DNA from: Bog-532 sp965277615
GTDB lineage: Bacteria > Actinomycetota > Actinomycetes > Streptosporangiales > Streptosporangiaceae
DNA length: 64,000 nucleotides
Assembly: GCA_965277615.1 (NCBI GenBank)
Contig: CBDIDG010000005.1
Span: 992,001 to 1,056,000 of the forward strand
Direction: 5' to 3'
Translations under genes and position numbers: made by a program
Part shown: positions 26,341 to 37,239 of the stretch, one piece after another
Position numbering within the stretch: the stretch's first letter is position 1
How the letters are laid out: each line of letters begins with the position of its first letter
Notes under the pieces: model-generated
What the model saw: only the letters and a program-made list of their open reading frames with translations
The model's database searches: none
What the model was told of the DNA's origin: nothing

Positions 26341-27303
26341 ATGGTTTCTATGCGGACGCTGGAGTGCCTGGTCTCCATCGTGGAGCACGGCTCGCTGACC
26401 AGGGCGGCGGCGGTCCTGCACATGTCGCAGCCGGCGTTGTCGCACCAGATCGCGGCGCTGGAGCGGGAACTGGGGACCCCGGTCATCGAGCGGCGGCCAC
26501 GCGGGGTCAGGCCGACCGCGGCCGGCCTGGCCGCCGCGGCCGAGGCGCGGATCGCCCTGGCCGCGGCCGACCGCGCGGTGATAGCGGGCCGCCGGGTGGC
26601 GGCCGGAGCGGGTGGGCGTATCCGGATCGCGTGTGCCGAGACGATGACGGCGTGGGTGCTGGTCCCGGTGCTGCGGAGCTGGCGGCGCCGGTTCCCCGAG
26701 GTCGAGGTGGACCTGAAGGAGTACACCAGCGCGGACGCCATGCTGGAGGTGTTGCTCAGCGGGGGGACGGACATCGTCGTCGGGCCCCGGCCGACGCGGA
26801 CCGAGGAGCACGTCGAGGTCCTCGGCCGGGAGGAGGTCGTGGTGGTCGCGTCCGTGGTGCACCGGTTCGCCGGGCTGGACGCGGTGCCGCCGGCCGAGCT
26901 GGCCGGCGAAGCGTTCGTGCACTACAACCCGGACAACGGCTTCGGGGTGTGGGTCGACCAGTTCGCGGCCCGGTGTGGGGTCGTGCTGCCCCAACCGGTG
27001 CTGCGGACCGGCTCCCCGCGCACGGCGGCGCAGCTGGCCGCGGCCGGGATGGGGGTGACGATCGTGCCGTTCTCGGCCATCGGCGCCCTGCCGGGCGCGA
27101 CGGTCAGATCCCTGGACCCGCTGGAGCTGCGGGACGTGGTCGCCATCGTCGCGGCGCCGCACGATGACCTGCTGCGGCGGTTCGCCGGTGACCTGAAGCG
27201 GCGCGGTCTGCCCAGCTCACGCGGGTCTGAGCTCAGCCGGTTCGCCGGTCCGCCCATCCTGGCCCGAGCGGGGCGTGGGCCGGCCGGCCCGCATCAGAAT
27301 TAA
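26341..27303 (+). CDS. LysR family transcriptional regulator
   Basis: 320 residues. The winged HTH occupies residues 1-62 (LECLVSIVEHGSLTRAAAVL, SQPALSHQIAALERELG), followed by the two-lobed effector domain beginning GGRIRIACAETMTAWVL. ATG 26341 is used; ATG 26350 is also possible. It is followed in the same direction by an SDR gene whose leader shares motifs with the SDR at 18817, so it may control both (inference). The effector is unknown. Confidence 0.9.
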   Translation: MVSMRTLECLVSIVEHGSLTRAAAVLHMSQPALSHQIAALERELGTPVIERRPRGVRPTAAGLAAAAEARIALAAADRAVIAGRRVAAGAGGRIRIACAETMTAWVLVPVLRSWRRRFPEVEVDLKEYTSADAMLEVLLSGGTDIVVGPRPTRTEEHVEVLGREEVVVVASVVHRFAGLDAVPPAELAGEAFVHYNPDNGFGVWVDQFAARCGVVLPQPVLRTGSPRTAAQLAAAGMGVTIVPFSAIGALPGATVRSLDPLELRDVVAIVAAPHDDLLRRFAGDLKRRGLPSSRGSELSRFAGPPILARAGRGPAGPHQN

Positions 27304-27332
27304 AGCTATTAGAGATTTCTATAAGGGTCATG

Positions 27333-27389
27333 AATTCTTCGAAGGGGCCACCTTCTTGCGGCAATTATAAATAATGTGTCACGCTTGTT
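27333..27389 (+). promoter_or_regulatory. Leader element shared with the SDR at 18817 (copy 2)
   Basis: AATTCTTCGAA (27333-27343) and GTGTCACGCTTGTT (27376-27389) are 32 bases apart, matching copy 1 at 18705-18762 in order, orientation and spacing. The region is strongly AT-rich compared with its surroundings and lies between the LysR and SDR genes. Confidence 0.5.
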
Positions 27390-27426
27390 CTGTCTATTAG
27401 GAGCGAAAGCCCCTGGCCCATTTATT

Positions 27427-27441
27427 ACCATTAAGAATGGT
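27427..27441 (+). promoter_or_regulatory. Small palindrome touching the SDR ribosome site
   Basis: ACCATT-AAG-AATGGT is a perfect inverted repeat ending right before GGAG (27442-27445), the ribosome site of the ATG at 27448. A hairpin here could limit translation, or the dyad may be a protein site. Confidence 0.4.
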
Positions 27442-27447
27442 GGAGCG

Positions 27448-28278
27448 ATGACCATGAACTGGCTCGAAGGCATGCAGGAAACGGATGGCCCCAGCCGGCC
27501 GATGACCATGCGCGTCTTCGCGGGGCAGAAACTGGTGGTGGTCGGGGGCAGCAGCGGGATGGGCCGCCAGACCGCCGCCGACGTCGTGGCGGCCGGCGGC
27601 AGCGCGGTCATCATCGGCCAGGACTCCGGCAAGGTCGACGACACCGTTGAGGCACTGGCCAAAGACGGCAAAGCCTACGGCATCACCGCCGACCTGGCCG
27701 ACCGGGAGCAAGTGGACCGGGTCGGCCAGCAACTGGCCGACGAGCACGCCGACGCCACCCTGCTGGTCAACGCGGCCGGCCTCTTCGTCCCCCAGCCCTT
27801 CCTGGACTACGACGGCGCCTCCTACGACGCCTACCTGGAACTGGACCGGGCCACCTTCTTCCTCACCCAGGCCGTGGTCCGCGGCATGGTCGGGCAGGGC
27901 CGCGGGGGTGCCATCGTCAACATCGGCAGCATGTGGGCCCATCAGGCCATCGGGGCCACCCCGTCATCGGGCTACTCGGTGGGCAAGGCCGGGCTGCACG
28001 CCCTCACCCACAACCTGGCCCTCGAGCTGGCGCCGCATCAGATCCGGGTCAACGCGGTCGCCCCGGCCGTCGTGGCCACCCCGATCTACGAGCGGTTCGT
28101 GCCCCAGGACAAACTTGAGGAGACCCTGCACAGCTTCGACGGCTTCCACCCGCTCGGCCGGGTCGGCACCGTACGCGACCTGGCCAACACCATCACCTTC
28201 CTGCTTTCCCCGGCCACCAGCTGGGTCAGCGGCGCCATCTGGGACGTCGACGGCGGCGTCATGGCCGGCCGGAACTAG
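27448..28278 (+). CDS. SDR family oxidoreductase
   Basis: 276 residues from ATG 27448 with GGAG upstream. It is a complete classical short-chain dehydrogenase: LVVVGGSSGMGRQTAADVV (cofactor glycines), LLVNAAGLFVP (NAG motif), the catalytic Ser in IVNIGSMWAHQ, Tyr and Lys in GYSVGKAGLHAL, and a C-terminal WDVDGGVMAG. It reduces or oxidises an unknown carbonyl/alcohol substrate with NAD(P). It follows the LysR gene and shares leader motifs with the SDR at 18817. Confidence 0.92.
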   Translation: MTMNWLEGMQETDGPSRPMTMRVFAGQKLVVVGGSSGMGRQTAADVVAAGGSAVIIGQDSGKVDDTVEALAKDGKAYGITADLADREQVDRVGQQLADEHADATLLVNAAGLFVPQPFLDYDGASYDAYLELDRATFFLTQAVVRGMVGQGRGGAIVNIGSMWAHQAIGATPSSGYSVGKAGLHALTHNLALELAPHQIRVNAVAPAVVATPIYERFVPQDKLEETLHSFDGFHPLGRVGTVRDLANTITFLLSPATSWVSGAIWDVDGGVMAGRN

Positions 28279-28351
28279 GCACCCTGGCTGCCCGTGCGCC
28301 GGCTGCGGAAATAGGTGGTGCGGGTGCGGTAAGCGTGGCCATGATGACCGT

Positions 28352-29347
28352 GTGAGCAGGTCGCGACCCCAGCCCGACAGCGGGTACTTCAATCGGGATG
28401 TACTGTCCTGGCTGGCCAGGCAGGCGTGCGGTGAAGGGCTTGCTGCGTGCGGGAGGAACCGCGAGAGCGGCCGAGGCCGGGAGGTTCATGAGGTGGTGAC
28501 CGCCTCGGGTACCAGGCTGGTGATCCGGGGTAAGGCCGATGAGGGCAATGGCCTGGACCAGGAGGCGTGGTTTCTGGCCCGGGCCCGCCAGGCTGGGGTC
28601 CCGGCGCCGGAGGTCTTGTGGCTGGGAGCCGTGGACACCACGGCAGGTCAGCGGATGGTCATGGTGCAGACAGCGGCGTCAGGCCGGCCCCTGAGAGTGG
28701 CGCTGCCGGCAATGTCGGCTGGCCAGCGTTCGGCTGTGGCCCGTTCCTGCGGTCAGGTCATCGCCCGGCTGCACTCGGTGCAGGTCGGCGGGTTTTACCG
28801 CCGCCACGACGATGGGAGCTTCGAGTTCGCCGACTGTGCCATCCTGCAGGGGGCCGACCTGGCGAACCGACTGGATAACCTGCGTGTGCTGGTCGGGGCG
28901 GGACTGACGCCCGCGGAGGCCCGGCAGGCGGAGTGCCTGCTTCCCGAAGCGGTGGCGGCACGGGGGGACGGCCCGCCGGTGCTGTGCCACGGTGAACTGT
29001 ATCCCAGCCATATCTTCGTCACCACGGGCGAGGACGCAGCGGTGACCGTGACCGGGCTGATCGACTTCAGCGATGCTTGCGGCGGCCGCCCGCTGGACGA
29101 TCTGGAGGTGCTGTGCTGGAGCTGGCCTGAGGGAGACCGTGCGGCTCTGGCCGCTGGCTACGGGCCCGCGCCGTTCTGGCACGACCGCGGGCGGCGGCTC
29201 GCCCTCGGTCAGCTCCGGATGCTCATCGGCTACGCGGCTCATGACCTCCGGGCCGGCAAGCCGGCCGGTACCCGGAATTACCTAGCCGCTCTAAAGTCCG
29301 TGCTCGCCTCCGAGGCCATAAGTGCTCGTCCTGACATGTCCCGCTAG
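28352..29347 (+). CDS. APH-family phosphotransferase with altered catalytic loop
   Basis: 331 residues from GTG 28352. The aminoglycoside/choline-kinase-like fold is evident: LVIRGKADEGNGLDQEAWFL for the N lobe, ARLHSVQVGGFYRR, then the catalytic loop CHGELYPSHIFV and the metal-binding TGLIDFSDACGGRPLDDLEVL. The usual HGDxxxxN is changed to HGExxxxH. The catalytic Asp is a Glu, and the Asn is a His as in some macrolide-kinase-like relatives. Activity is therefore uncertain, and a resistance role should not be assumed. Confidence 0.82.
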   Translation: MSRSRPQPDSGYFNRDVLSWLARQACGEGLAACGRNRESGRGREVHEVVTASGTRLVIRGKADEGNGLDQEAWFLARARQAGVPAPEVLWLGAVDTTAGQRMVMVQTAASGRPLRVALPAMSAGQRSAVARSCGQVIARLHSVQVGGFYRRHDDGSFEFADCAILQGADLANRLDNLRVLVGAGLTPAEARQAECLLPEAVAARGDGPPVLCHGELYPSHIFVTTGEDAAVTVTGLIDFSDACGGRPLDDLEVLCWSWPEGDRAALAAGYGPAPFWHDRGRRLALGQLRMLIGYAAHDLRAGKPAGTRNYLAALKSVLASEAISARPDMSR

Positions 29348-29411
29348 CACCCTGAGCCTGCCCACGGCCTCGGCCCACCCGCCTACGTTGCCGGACCACT
29401 GGGCGCCGGGG

Positions 29412-30857
29412 CTAGATGGGGTAGGGACCGGTGCCGTCGCGGGTGGTGATCCACTGCAGCTCGGTGAAGTCGGTCATGGACTGAGGTCCTGACCGGCCCC
29501 AGCCGCTGTCCTTGACCCCGCCCAGCGGCAGCTGGGGTTCGTCGGCGATGGTCTGGTCGTTGACGTGCACCACGCCGGCGTCGATGCGCCGGGCCAGGTT
29601 GAAGCCGCGCTGGTTGTCGCTGGTGATGAGCCCGGCCGACAGCCCGTAGGCCGTCGAGTTGGCGATCTTGACCGCCTCCTCGGCATCGTCCACCGCCTGC
29701 GCGACCAGGACCGGGCCGAACGTCTCCTCGGAGTGGATCCGGGCCCCGCCCGGCACGTCGGCCAGGATGGTGGGCTGGTAGCTGGGGCCTTCCGTGCCCC
29801 CGCCCGCCAGCACCTTGGCCCCGGCCGCCACGGCCTCGTCCACCTCACGGGCCACCCGGTCCCGCGCGGCCGGGGTGATCAGCGGCCCGATGATCGTGCC
29901 CGGCACCGCCGGGTCGCCGATCGGCAGGGCCTTGGCCCGGGCGGTCAGCCGGTCGACAAAGGTGTCGTAGATGGACCGCTCGACCAGGACCTTGCGGGCG
30001 TTCATGCAGATCTGGCCGGAGTGGAAGAACGCAGCAAACGCGGTGGCGTCGACCGCGTAGTCCAGGTCGGCGTCGGCCAGCACGATCAGCGGGTTGTAAC
30101 CACCGAGTTCGAGCACGCATCGCTTGAGCGCCCGGCCGGCCCGCTCGGCCAGGATCCGCCCGGTGGCCGACGAACCGGTGAAGTTGATGCACCGCAGCTC
30201 GGGTCGCTCGAAGAACTCGTCGGCGATCGGCACCGCCTCGCCGGGCGCGTGCGTGATGACGTTGATCGTCCCGTCGGGGAACCCGGCCTCGGCCATGATG
30301 TCCGCGACCAGCAGCCCGGCCGAGATCGGCGCCTCTTCCGACGGCTTGAGGACCACGGTGTTGCCGAACGCCAGCGGGTTCACCACCGTGCGCCAGGCCA
30401 GCACGTGGGCCCCGTTCCAGGGCGAGATCCCGGCCACCACGCCGATCGGCTTACGCAGCGCCAGGGCAAAGGTCCCCGGCATGTCGGACCGGATGACCTC
30501 GCCCGCCGGCAGGTAGCCCCAGTTGGCCGCCTGGCGCAGCAGCCGGGTGGCGGTCAGCACCTGGAAGTGGGCGAACCCGCCGGCGCACCCGGTCTCGGTG
30601 GCCAGCAGTTCCTTGATCTCGTCCTCGCGGCGTTCCACGATGTCGGCCGCCCGCAGGAACAGGGTCTGCTTCTCGGCCGGCGGCAGCTCGGCCCAGCTCG
30701 GGAAGGCCGCGGCGGCCGCGTCGATGGCCCGGGCGGCGTCGGCCCTGGTCCCGGCGGGAATGCGGGCCATGACCGTGCCCCGGTACGGGTCCAGGTCATC
30801 GAACAGCTGGTCCGATCCGGCCCACTGGCCGCCGATGTACTGCTGGTACTCGCGCAT
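29412..30857 (-). CDS. NAD(P)-dependent aldehyde dehydrogenase (benzaldehyde/vanillin type)
   Basis: 481 residues from ATG 30857 with GGGAG upstream. The ALDH landmarks are present: GVVAGISPWNGAH, VLKPSEEAPIS, the general base Glu in VLELGGYNP (about 248) and the nucleophile Cys in SGQICMNARKVLVE (about 282), followed by EETFGPVL near the end. The sequence style is closest to vanillin/salicylaldehyde-type dehydrogenases that oxidise aromatic or aliphatic aldehydes to acids. It lies alone, convergent to the APH gene and divergent from the small LuxR gene. Confidence 0.93.
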   Translation of the reverse strand: MREYQQYIGGQWAGSDQLFDDLDPYRGTVMARIPAGTRADAARAIDAAAAAFPSWAELPPAEKQTLFLRAADIVERREDEIKELLATETGCAGGFAHFQVLTATRLLRQAANWGYLPAGEVIRSDMPGTFALALRKPIGVVAGISPWNGAHVLAWRTVVNPLAFGNTVVLKPSEEAPISAGLLVADIMAEAGFPDGTINVITHAPGEAVPIADEFFERPELRCINFTGSSATGRILAERAGRALKRCVLELGGYNPLIVLADADLDYAVDATAFAAFFHSGQICMNARKVLVERSIYDTFVDRLTARAKALPIGDPAVPGTIIGPLITPAARDRVAREVDEAVAAGAKVLAGGGTEGPSYQPTILADVPGGARIHSEETFGPVLVAQAVDDAEEAVKIANSTAYGLSAGLITSDNQRGFNLARRIDAGVVHVNDQTIADEPQLPLGGVKDSGWGRSGPQSMTDFTELQWITTRDGTGPYPI

Positions 30858-31066
30858 CCGCTGCTCCCGGTCTGAGGCTCGGGGCCGATCAGGCCCTGAC
30901 AATCAGACAAAATATCGGAACCGGGACGACGGGAGACACCGGGACGGCGGGGGCCCGCACGACGACGGCTGGGGGTCAGCTGGGGGTCGAATCGGGGGTA
31001 TTCCCCATCGACGCCAGCTACCCGCGGCGGCAGCCTGTAGATATCCGCTCAGCACGGCAACAGGAA

Positions 31067-31312
31067 ATGGAAGCACTCATCATGTTCGCGTTCGAGCGCC
31101 ATCGGGACAGGCTCAGCCCACGCGAGCTGGAGGTGTTCCAGTTGATCGCCCGCGGCATGTCCAACCGGGAGATCGCCGATCACTTGTTCGTCGGCGAGAC
31201 CACGGTCAAGACGCACGTCGCCCACATCCTCACCAAGCTCGGCGTCCGTGACCGCGTCCAGGCGGTCGTCCTCGCTTACGAAACCGGCGTCATCGTCCCG
31301 CAGTACGCGTAG
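31067..31312 (+). CDS. Stand-alone LuxR-type HTH protein
   Basis: 81 residues that consist almost only of a GerE/LuxR DNA-binding domain: LSPRELEVFQLIARGMSNRE then FVGETTVKTHVAHILTKLGV. There is no receiver or ligand domain, and no such domain is seen upstream in any frame. ATG 31067 is taken; ATG 31082 is an alternative. It could be a solo regulator like small LuxR proteins, or the remnant of a NarL-type response regulator. Confidence 0.8.
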   Translation: MEALIMFAFERHRDRLSPRELEVFQLIARGMSNREIADHLFVGETTVKTHVAHILTKLGVRDRVQAVVLAYETGVIVPQYA

Positions 31313-31421
31313 GCTTCGGGCTGCTTGCGCCCCTGGCGGCCTCCTGAACCAGCTCCTTGGCACGCCCCAGCGTGGGGCGTAGGCTCCTCGAACCGGGATC
31401 ACCGGAGGTCAAGGGGGACAA

Positions 31422-32984
31422 GTGGCTGATTTCGCGCAGACCATCTCGACGGCGTACGCCGTGGACGGGGCGGCTCTTGACCTCGGTCGCGGCGTGCTCG
31501 ACGGCGAGGTCGTCGCGGCGGCGACGGTCAAGCTGCCGCTGCGCATGGTCAACCGGCACGGCCTGATCGCCGGGGCCACCGGCACCGGCAAGACCAAGAC
31601 GCTGCAGGGGATCGCTGAGCAGCTCTCGACCGCCGGGGTGCCGGTGTTCGTGGCCGACGTCAAGGGTGACCTGTCCGGCATCGCCGACCCGGGTACGGCC
31701 GGCAGCGCGGCCGAGAAGCGGGCCTACGAGCTCGGCCTGCAGTTCGAGGCCCGGGGTTTCCCGGTGGAGTTCTTCTCGCTCGGCGGCATTGGCCCGGGCA
31801 TTCCGATCCGGGCCACGGTGTCGGACTTCGGCCCGCAGCTCATGGCCAAGGTGCTCGGCGCGAACGAGACGCAGGAGCAGTCGCTGTCGCTGGTGTTCCA
31901 CTACGCCGACCAGAAGGGCCTGCCCCTGCTGGACCTCTCCGATCTGCGCGCCCTGCTCAGCTACCTGGCCTCGGATGAGGGCAAGGCCGATCTGACCGGG
32001 ATCGGCGGGCTCTCGTCGGCCACGGTCGGGGTGCTGCTGCGCTCGCTGACCGGGCTGGAGGACGGGGGCGGTAACGAGTTCTTCGGCGAGCCGATGCTCG
32101 ACATCCACGACCTGATGCGCACCGCCCCGGACGGGCGCGGGATCATCTCCTGCCTGGAACTGCCGGCCGTCCAGGACAAGCCGAAGCTGTTCTCCACCGC
32201 GCTGATGTGGCTGCTGGCGGAGCTGTTCGAGGAGCTGCCCGAAGCGGGTGACCTGGATAAGCCCAAGCTGGCGTTCTTCTTCGACGAGGCTCACCTGCTG
32301 TTCGAGGACGCGTCCAAGTCGTTCCTGACCTCGGTGGCGCAGACGGTCCGGCTGATCCGCTCCAAGGGGGTGGGCGTCTACTTCGTCACGCAGACCCCCA
32401 AGGACGTGCCCAGCGAGATCCTCGGCCAGCTCGGCAACCGGGTTCAGCACGCCCTGCGGGCGTTCACGCCCGAGGACGCCAAGGCGCTCAGGGCCACCGT
32501 CTCGACGTTCCCGAAGTCGTCGTTCTACGACCTGGAGACGCTGCTGACCAGCATGGGTATCGGCGAGGCCGCGGTCACGATCCTGTCCGAGACCGGCGTG
32601 CCCACCCCCGTGGTGCACACCCGGATCGTGCCGCCCGCCTCGCGGATGGGACCAGCGGACGACGTCGCGGGCCAGGCCCAGGCGTCCCCGCTGTGGGTCA
32701 AGTACGGCCAGCGGGTCGACAACCAGAGCGCGCGGGAGATCCTGGCCGCCCGGCTGGCGGCACCGGACCCGGCCCCGTCCGCGGCCGCGCCGGCTGCGGA
32801 CGGTGGCGGCCAGCGCCAGCAGCCTGCCCAGCACCGGGAGGCGGCCGCCCACCACAAGGAGGCCGCGGGCGCTCTCGGCGGCGGAGTGGCCGCGGTGGGC
32901 GCGTTCCTGCAGTCCAAGGAAGGCAAGAAGCTGCAGAAAGAGGTCGTGCGCGGGGTCTTCGGCATGCTCAAGAAGCGGATGTAA
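31422..32984 (+). CDS. HerA-like ATPase (DUF853 family)
   Basis: 520 residues from GTG 31422 with AGGGGG upstream. The Walker A motif GLIAGATGTGKTKTLQ lies at about residues 45-60, VFVADVKGDLSGIADP follows, and the Walker B acidic pair is in KLAFFFDEAHLLF. VYFVTQTPKDVPSEILGQLGNRVQHALRAF is the DUF853 signature. These proteins resemble HerA/FtsK-type DNA translocases, but their partner and role in bacteria are not settled. The C terminus is Ala-rich with KEAAGALGGGVAAVGAFLQS. Confidence 0.9.
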   Translation: MADFAQTISTAYAVDGAALDLGRGVLDGEVVAAATVKLPLRMVNRHGLIAGATGTGKTKTLQGIAEQLSTAGVPVFVADVKGDLSGIADPGTAGSAAEKRAYELGLQFEARGFPVEFFSLGGIGPGIPIRATVSDFGPQLMAKVLGANETQEQSLSLVFHYADQKGLPLLDLSDLRALLSYLASDEGKADLTGIGGLSSATVGVLLRSLTGLEDGGGNEFFGEPMLDIHDLMRTAPDGRGIISCLELPAVQDKPKLFSTALMWLLAELFEELPEAGDLDKPKLAFFFDEAHLLFEDASKSFLTSVAQTVRLIRSKGVGVYFVTQTPKDVPSEILGQLGNRVQHALRAFTPEDAKALRATVSTFPKSSFYDLETLLTSMGIGEAAVTILSETGVPTPVVHTRIVPPASRMGPADDVAGQAQASPLWVKYGQRVDNQSAREILAARLAAPDPAPSAAAPAADGGGQRQQPAQHREAAAHHKEAAGALGGGVAAVGAFLQSKEGKKLQKEVVRGVFGMLKKRM

Positions 32985-32996
32985 CGTGGTCGGCGG

Positions 32997-33027
32997 CCCG
33001 GGATCCTCCGTCCGGGAAACATTTTTT
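32997..33027 (+). terminator. Possible intrinsic terminator before mutA
   Basis: CCCGG (32997-33001) pairs with CCGGG (33012-33016) and is followed within five bases by TTTTTT (33022-33027). This is unusual in so GC-rich a sequence and would separate the DUF853 gene from mutA, though the stem is short. Confidence 0.4.
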
Positions 33028-33038
33028 AAACTGGCCTT

Positions 33039-34966
33039 GTGACCGTCCACGAAGACGCCCATCCCGCGTCCCCGGAATTCCCCGCGGCGAGCCGCGAAGA
33101 CTGGCAGCGCCTGGTCGCGGGGGTACTGGCCAAGTCGGGCCGCCCGGGCCTCGAGGGGGCGGTGGCCGAGCAGGCCCTGGCCACCGAGGTCGAGGACGGG
33201 TTGTGGGTCCAGCCGCTCTACACGGCGCAGGACACGGCGCCCGGCGCCAGCCCGGGCCAGCCCGGGTTCGCGCCGTTCGTGCGCGGGAGCCGCGTGCCGG
33301 GCCCGGTCGTGGCCGGCTGGGACGTCCGGCAGCAGCACGCGCACCCGGATCCGCGCCGGGCCAACGACGCGGTCCTGGCCGACCTGGAGAACGGCGTCAC
33401 CTCGCTGTGGCTGATGGTCGGCCGCTCCGGGCTGCCCGTGGCCGCCCTGCCCGACGTGCTCAACGGCGTCTACCTGGATCTGGCCGGGGTGGTGCTGGAC
33501 GCCGGCGCTGAGTTCACCGCGGCCGCGGAACAGCTGTTCGCCCTCTGGACCGAGGGGCCGGCCGCGATCCCGGCCCACGAGGCGACGGGTAACCTCGGCG
33601 CCGACCCGCTCGGCCTGCTCGCCCGCACCGGCGCCGATGCCGATACGGCTGAGCAGCTGACCGCGGCCGCGGACCTGGCCGGACGCTGCGCCCGCGAGTT
33701 CCCTGGCGTGCGTGCCCTGACCGTCGACGCGCTGCCTTACCACGACGCTGGCGCCTCGGCCGAGCAGGAGCTCGGCCTGGCCCTGAGCACCGCCCTGGCC
33801 TACCTGCGCCGGCTGACCGACGCCGGCCTGACCGCCAGTCAGGCGTCCGGGCAGCTGGAGTTCCGCTACGCGGCCGGCGCCGACCAGTTCCTGACCATCG
33901 CCAAGCTGCGCGCCGCCCGCCGCCTGTGGTCCCGCGTCGCCGAAGTCTGTGGCGTCGATCCCGGCGCTGCGGGCCAGCGCCAGCACGCGGTGACCTCGGC
34001 CGTGATGATGACCGCCCGCGACCCGTGGGTGAACATGCTGCGGACCACGATCGCGGGCCTGAGCGCCGCCCTCGGTGGCGCGGACGCGATCACCGTGCTC
34101 CCCTTCGACAGCGCGCTCGGCCTGCCGGACCAGTTCGCCCGCCGGATCGCCCGCAACACCCAGGCCATCCTGCATGACGAGTCGAGCCTGGCCCGGGTGA
34201 TCGACCCGGCCGGCGGTTCCTGGTACGTCGAGCAGCTCACGAACCAGCTGGCCCGCGGGGCCTGGGACTGGTTCCAGCGTATCGAACGGGCCGGCGGCCA
34301 GCAGGCGGCCCTGGGCAGCGGTCTGATCGCCGGGGCCATCGCGCAGAACTGGGCCGAGCGTTCGGTGGACCTGGCCCACCGGCGCGAGCCGATCACCGGG
34401 GTGAGCGAGTTCCCCAACCTCGGCGAGCGGCCGGTGGTGCGGGACCCGGCGCCAACCCCGCCCAGCGGCGGCCTGCCGCGGGTCCGGCGGGCCGAGGCGT
34501 TCGAGGCCCTGCGGGCCCGGTCCGACACGATCCTGGCTGCGACCGGCGCGCGGCCGACGATGCTGCTCGCCACCCTCGGCCCCCGCGCCGTGCACACGGC
34601 CCGCTCCTCCTTTGCCGCCAACCTGTTCCAGGCCGGCGGCATCGAGACGCCCATCAGCGAGGCGGCCGGCGGCGGCAAGACCGAGCAACCGGATGTGCAG
34701 GCCCTAGCCGAGGCCTTCACCAGCAGCGGGGCCCAGGCGGCCTGTATCTGTTCCAGCGACGCCCTCTACGCCGAGTACGGCGAAGCCGCGGCGGCCGCCC
34801 TGAAAAGGGCCGGGGCCCGCCACATCGTGCTGGCGGGCCAGCCGGGCGACCGGCTCGAGGGCTACCAGCGCGCAGGGGTCGACGACTTCGTCTACCTGGG
34901 CTGCGACGTCGTCGCGGCCCTAACTGCCGCCTTGGCCGCAACCCTAGACGCGGGCGGAGAGTCCTG

Positions 34967-34967
<1 letters not shown>
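33039..34967 (+). CDS. mutA: Methylmalonyl-CoA mutase small subunit
   Basis: 642 residues from GTG 33039. It has the TIM-barrel part (LYTAQDTAPGASPGQPG, SLWLMVGRSG, VSEFPNLGERPV) and a C-terminal cobalamin-domain-like region without the DxHxxG cobalt-ligand motif, as expected for the non-catalytic subunit. It pairs with MutB to interconvert methylmalonyl-CoA and succinyl-CoA, linking propionate/odd-chain and branched-chain catabolism to central metabolism. The stop overlaps the mutB start (TGATGA), so expression is coupled. Confidence 0.94.
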
Positions 34968-37231
<2,264 letters not shown>

Positions 37232-37239
37232 CCGGCGCG

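Noticed and set aside
27647..28351. Long N-terminal extension of the APH-like kinase frame
   Set aside because: Overlaps the SDR gene in another frame with Ser/Pro/Thr/Trp-rich shadow composition; GTG 28352 matches the start of the kinase fold.
31290..34688. Open frame of 1132 codons on the reverse strand
   Set aside because: It runs antisense to the DUF853 ATPase and mutA, has no family resemblance and is explained by third-position GC bias.
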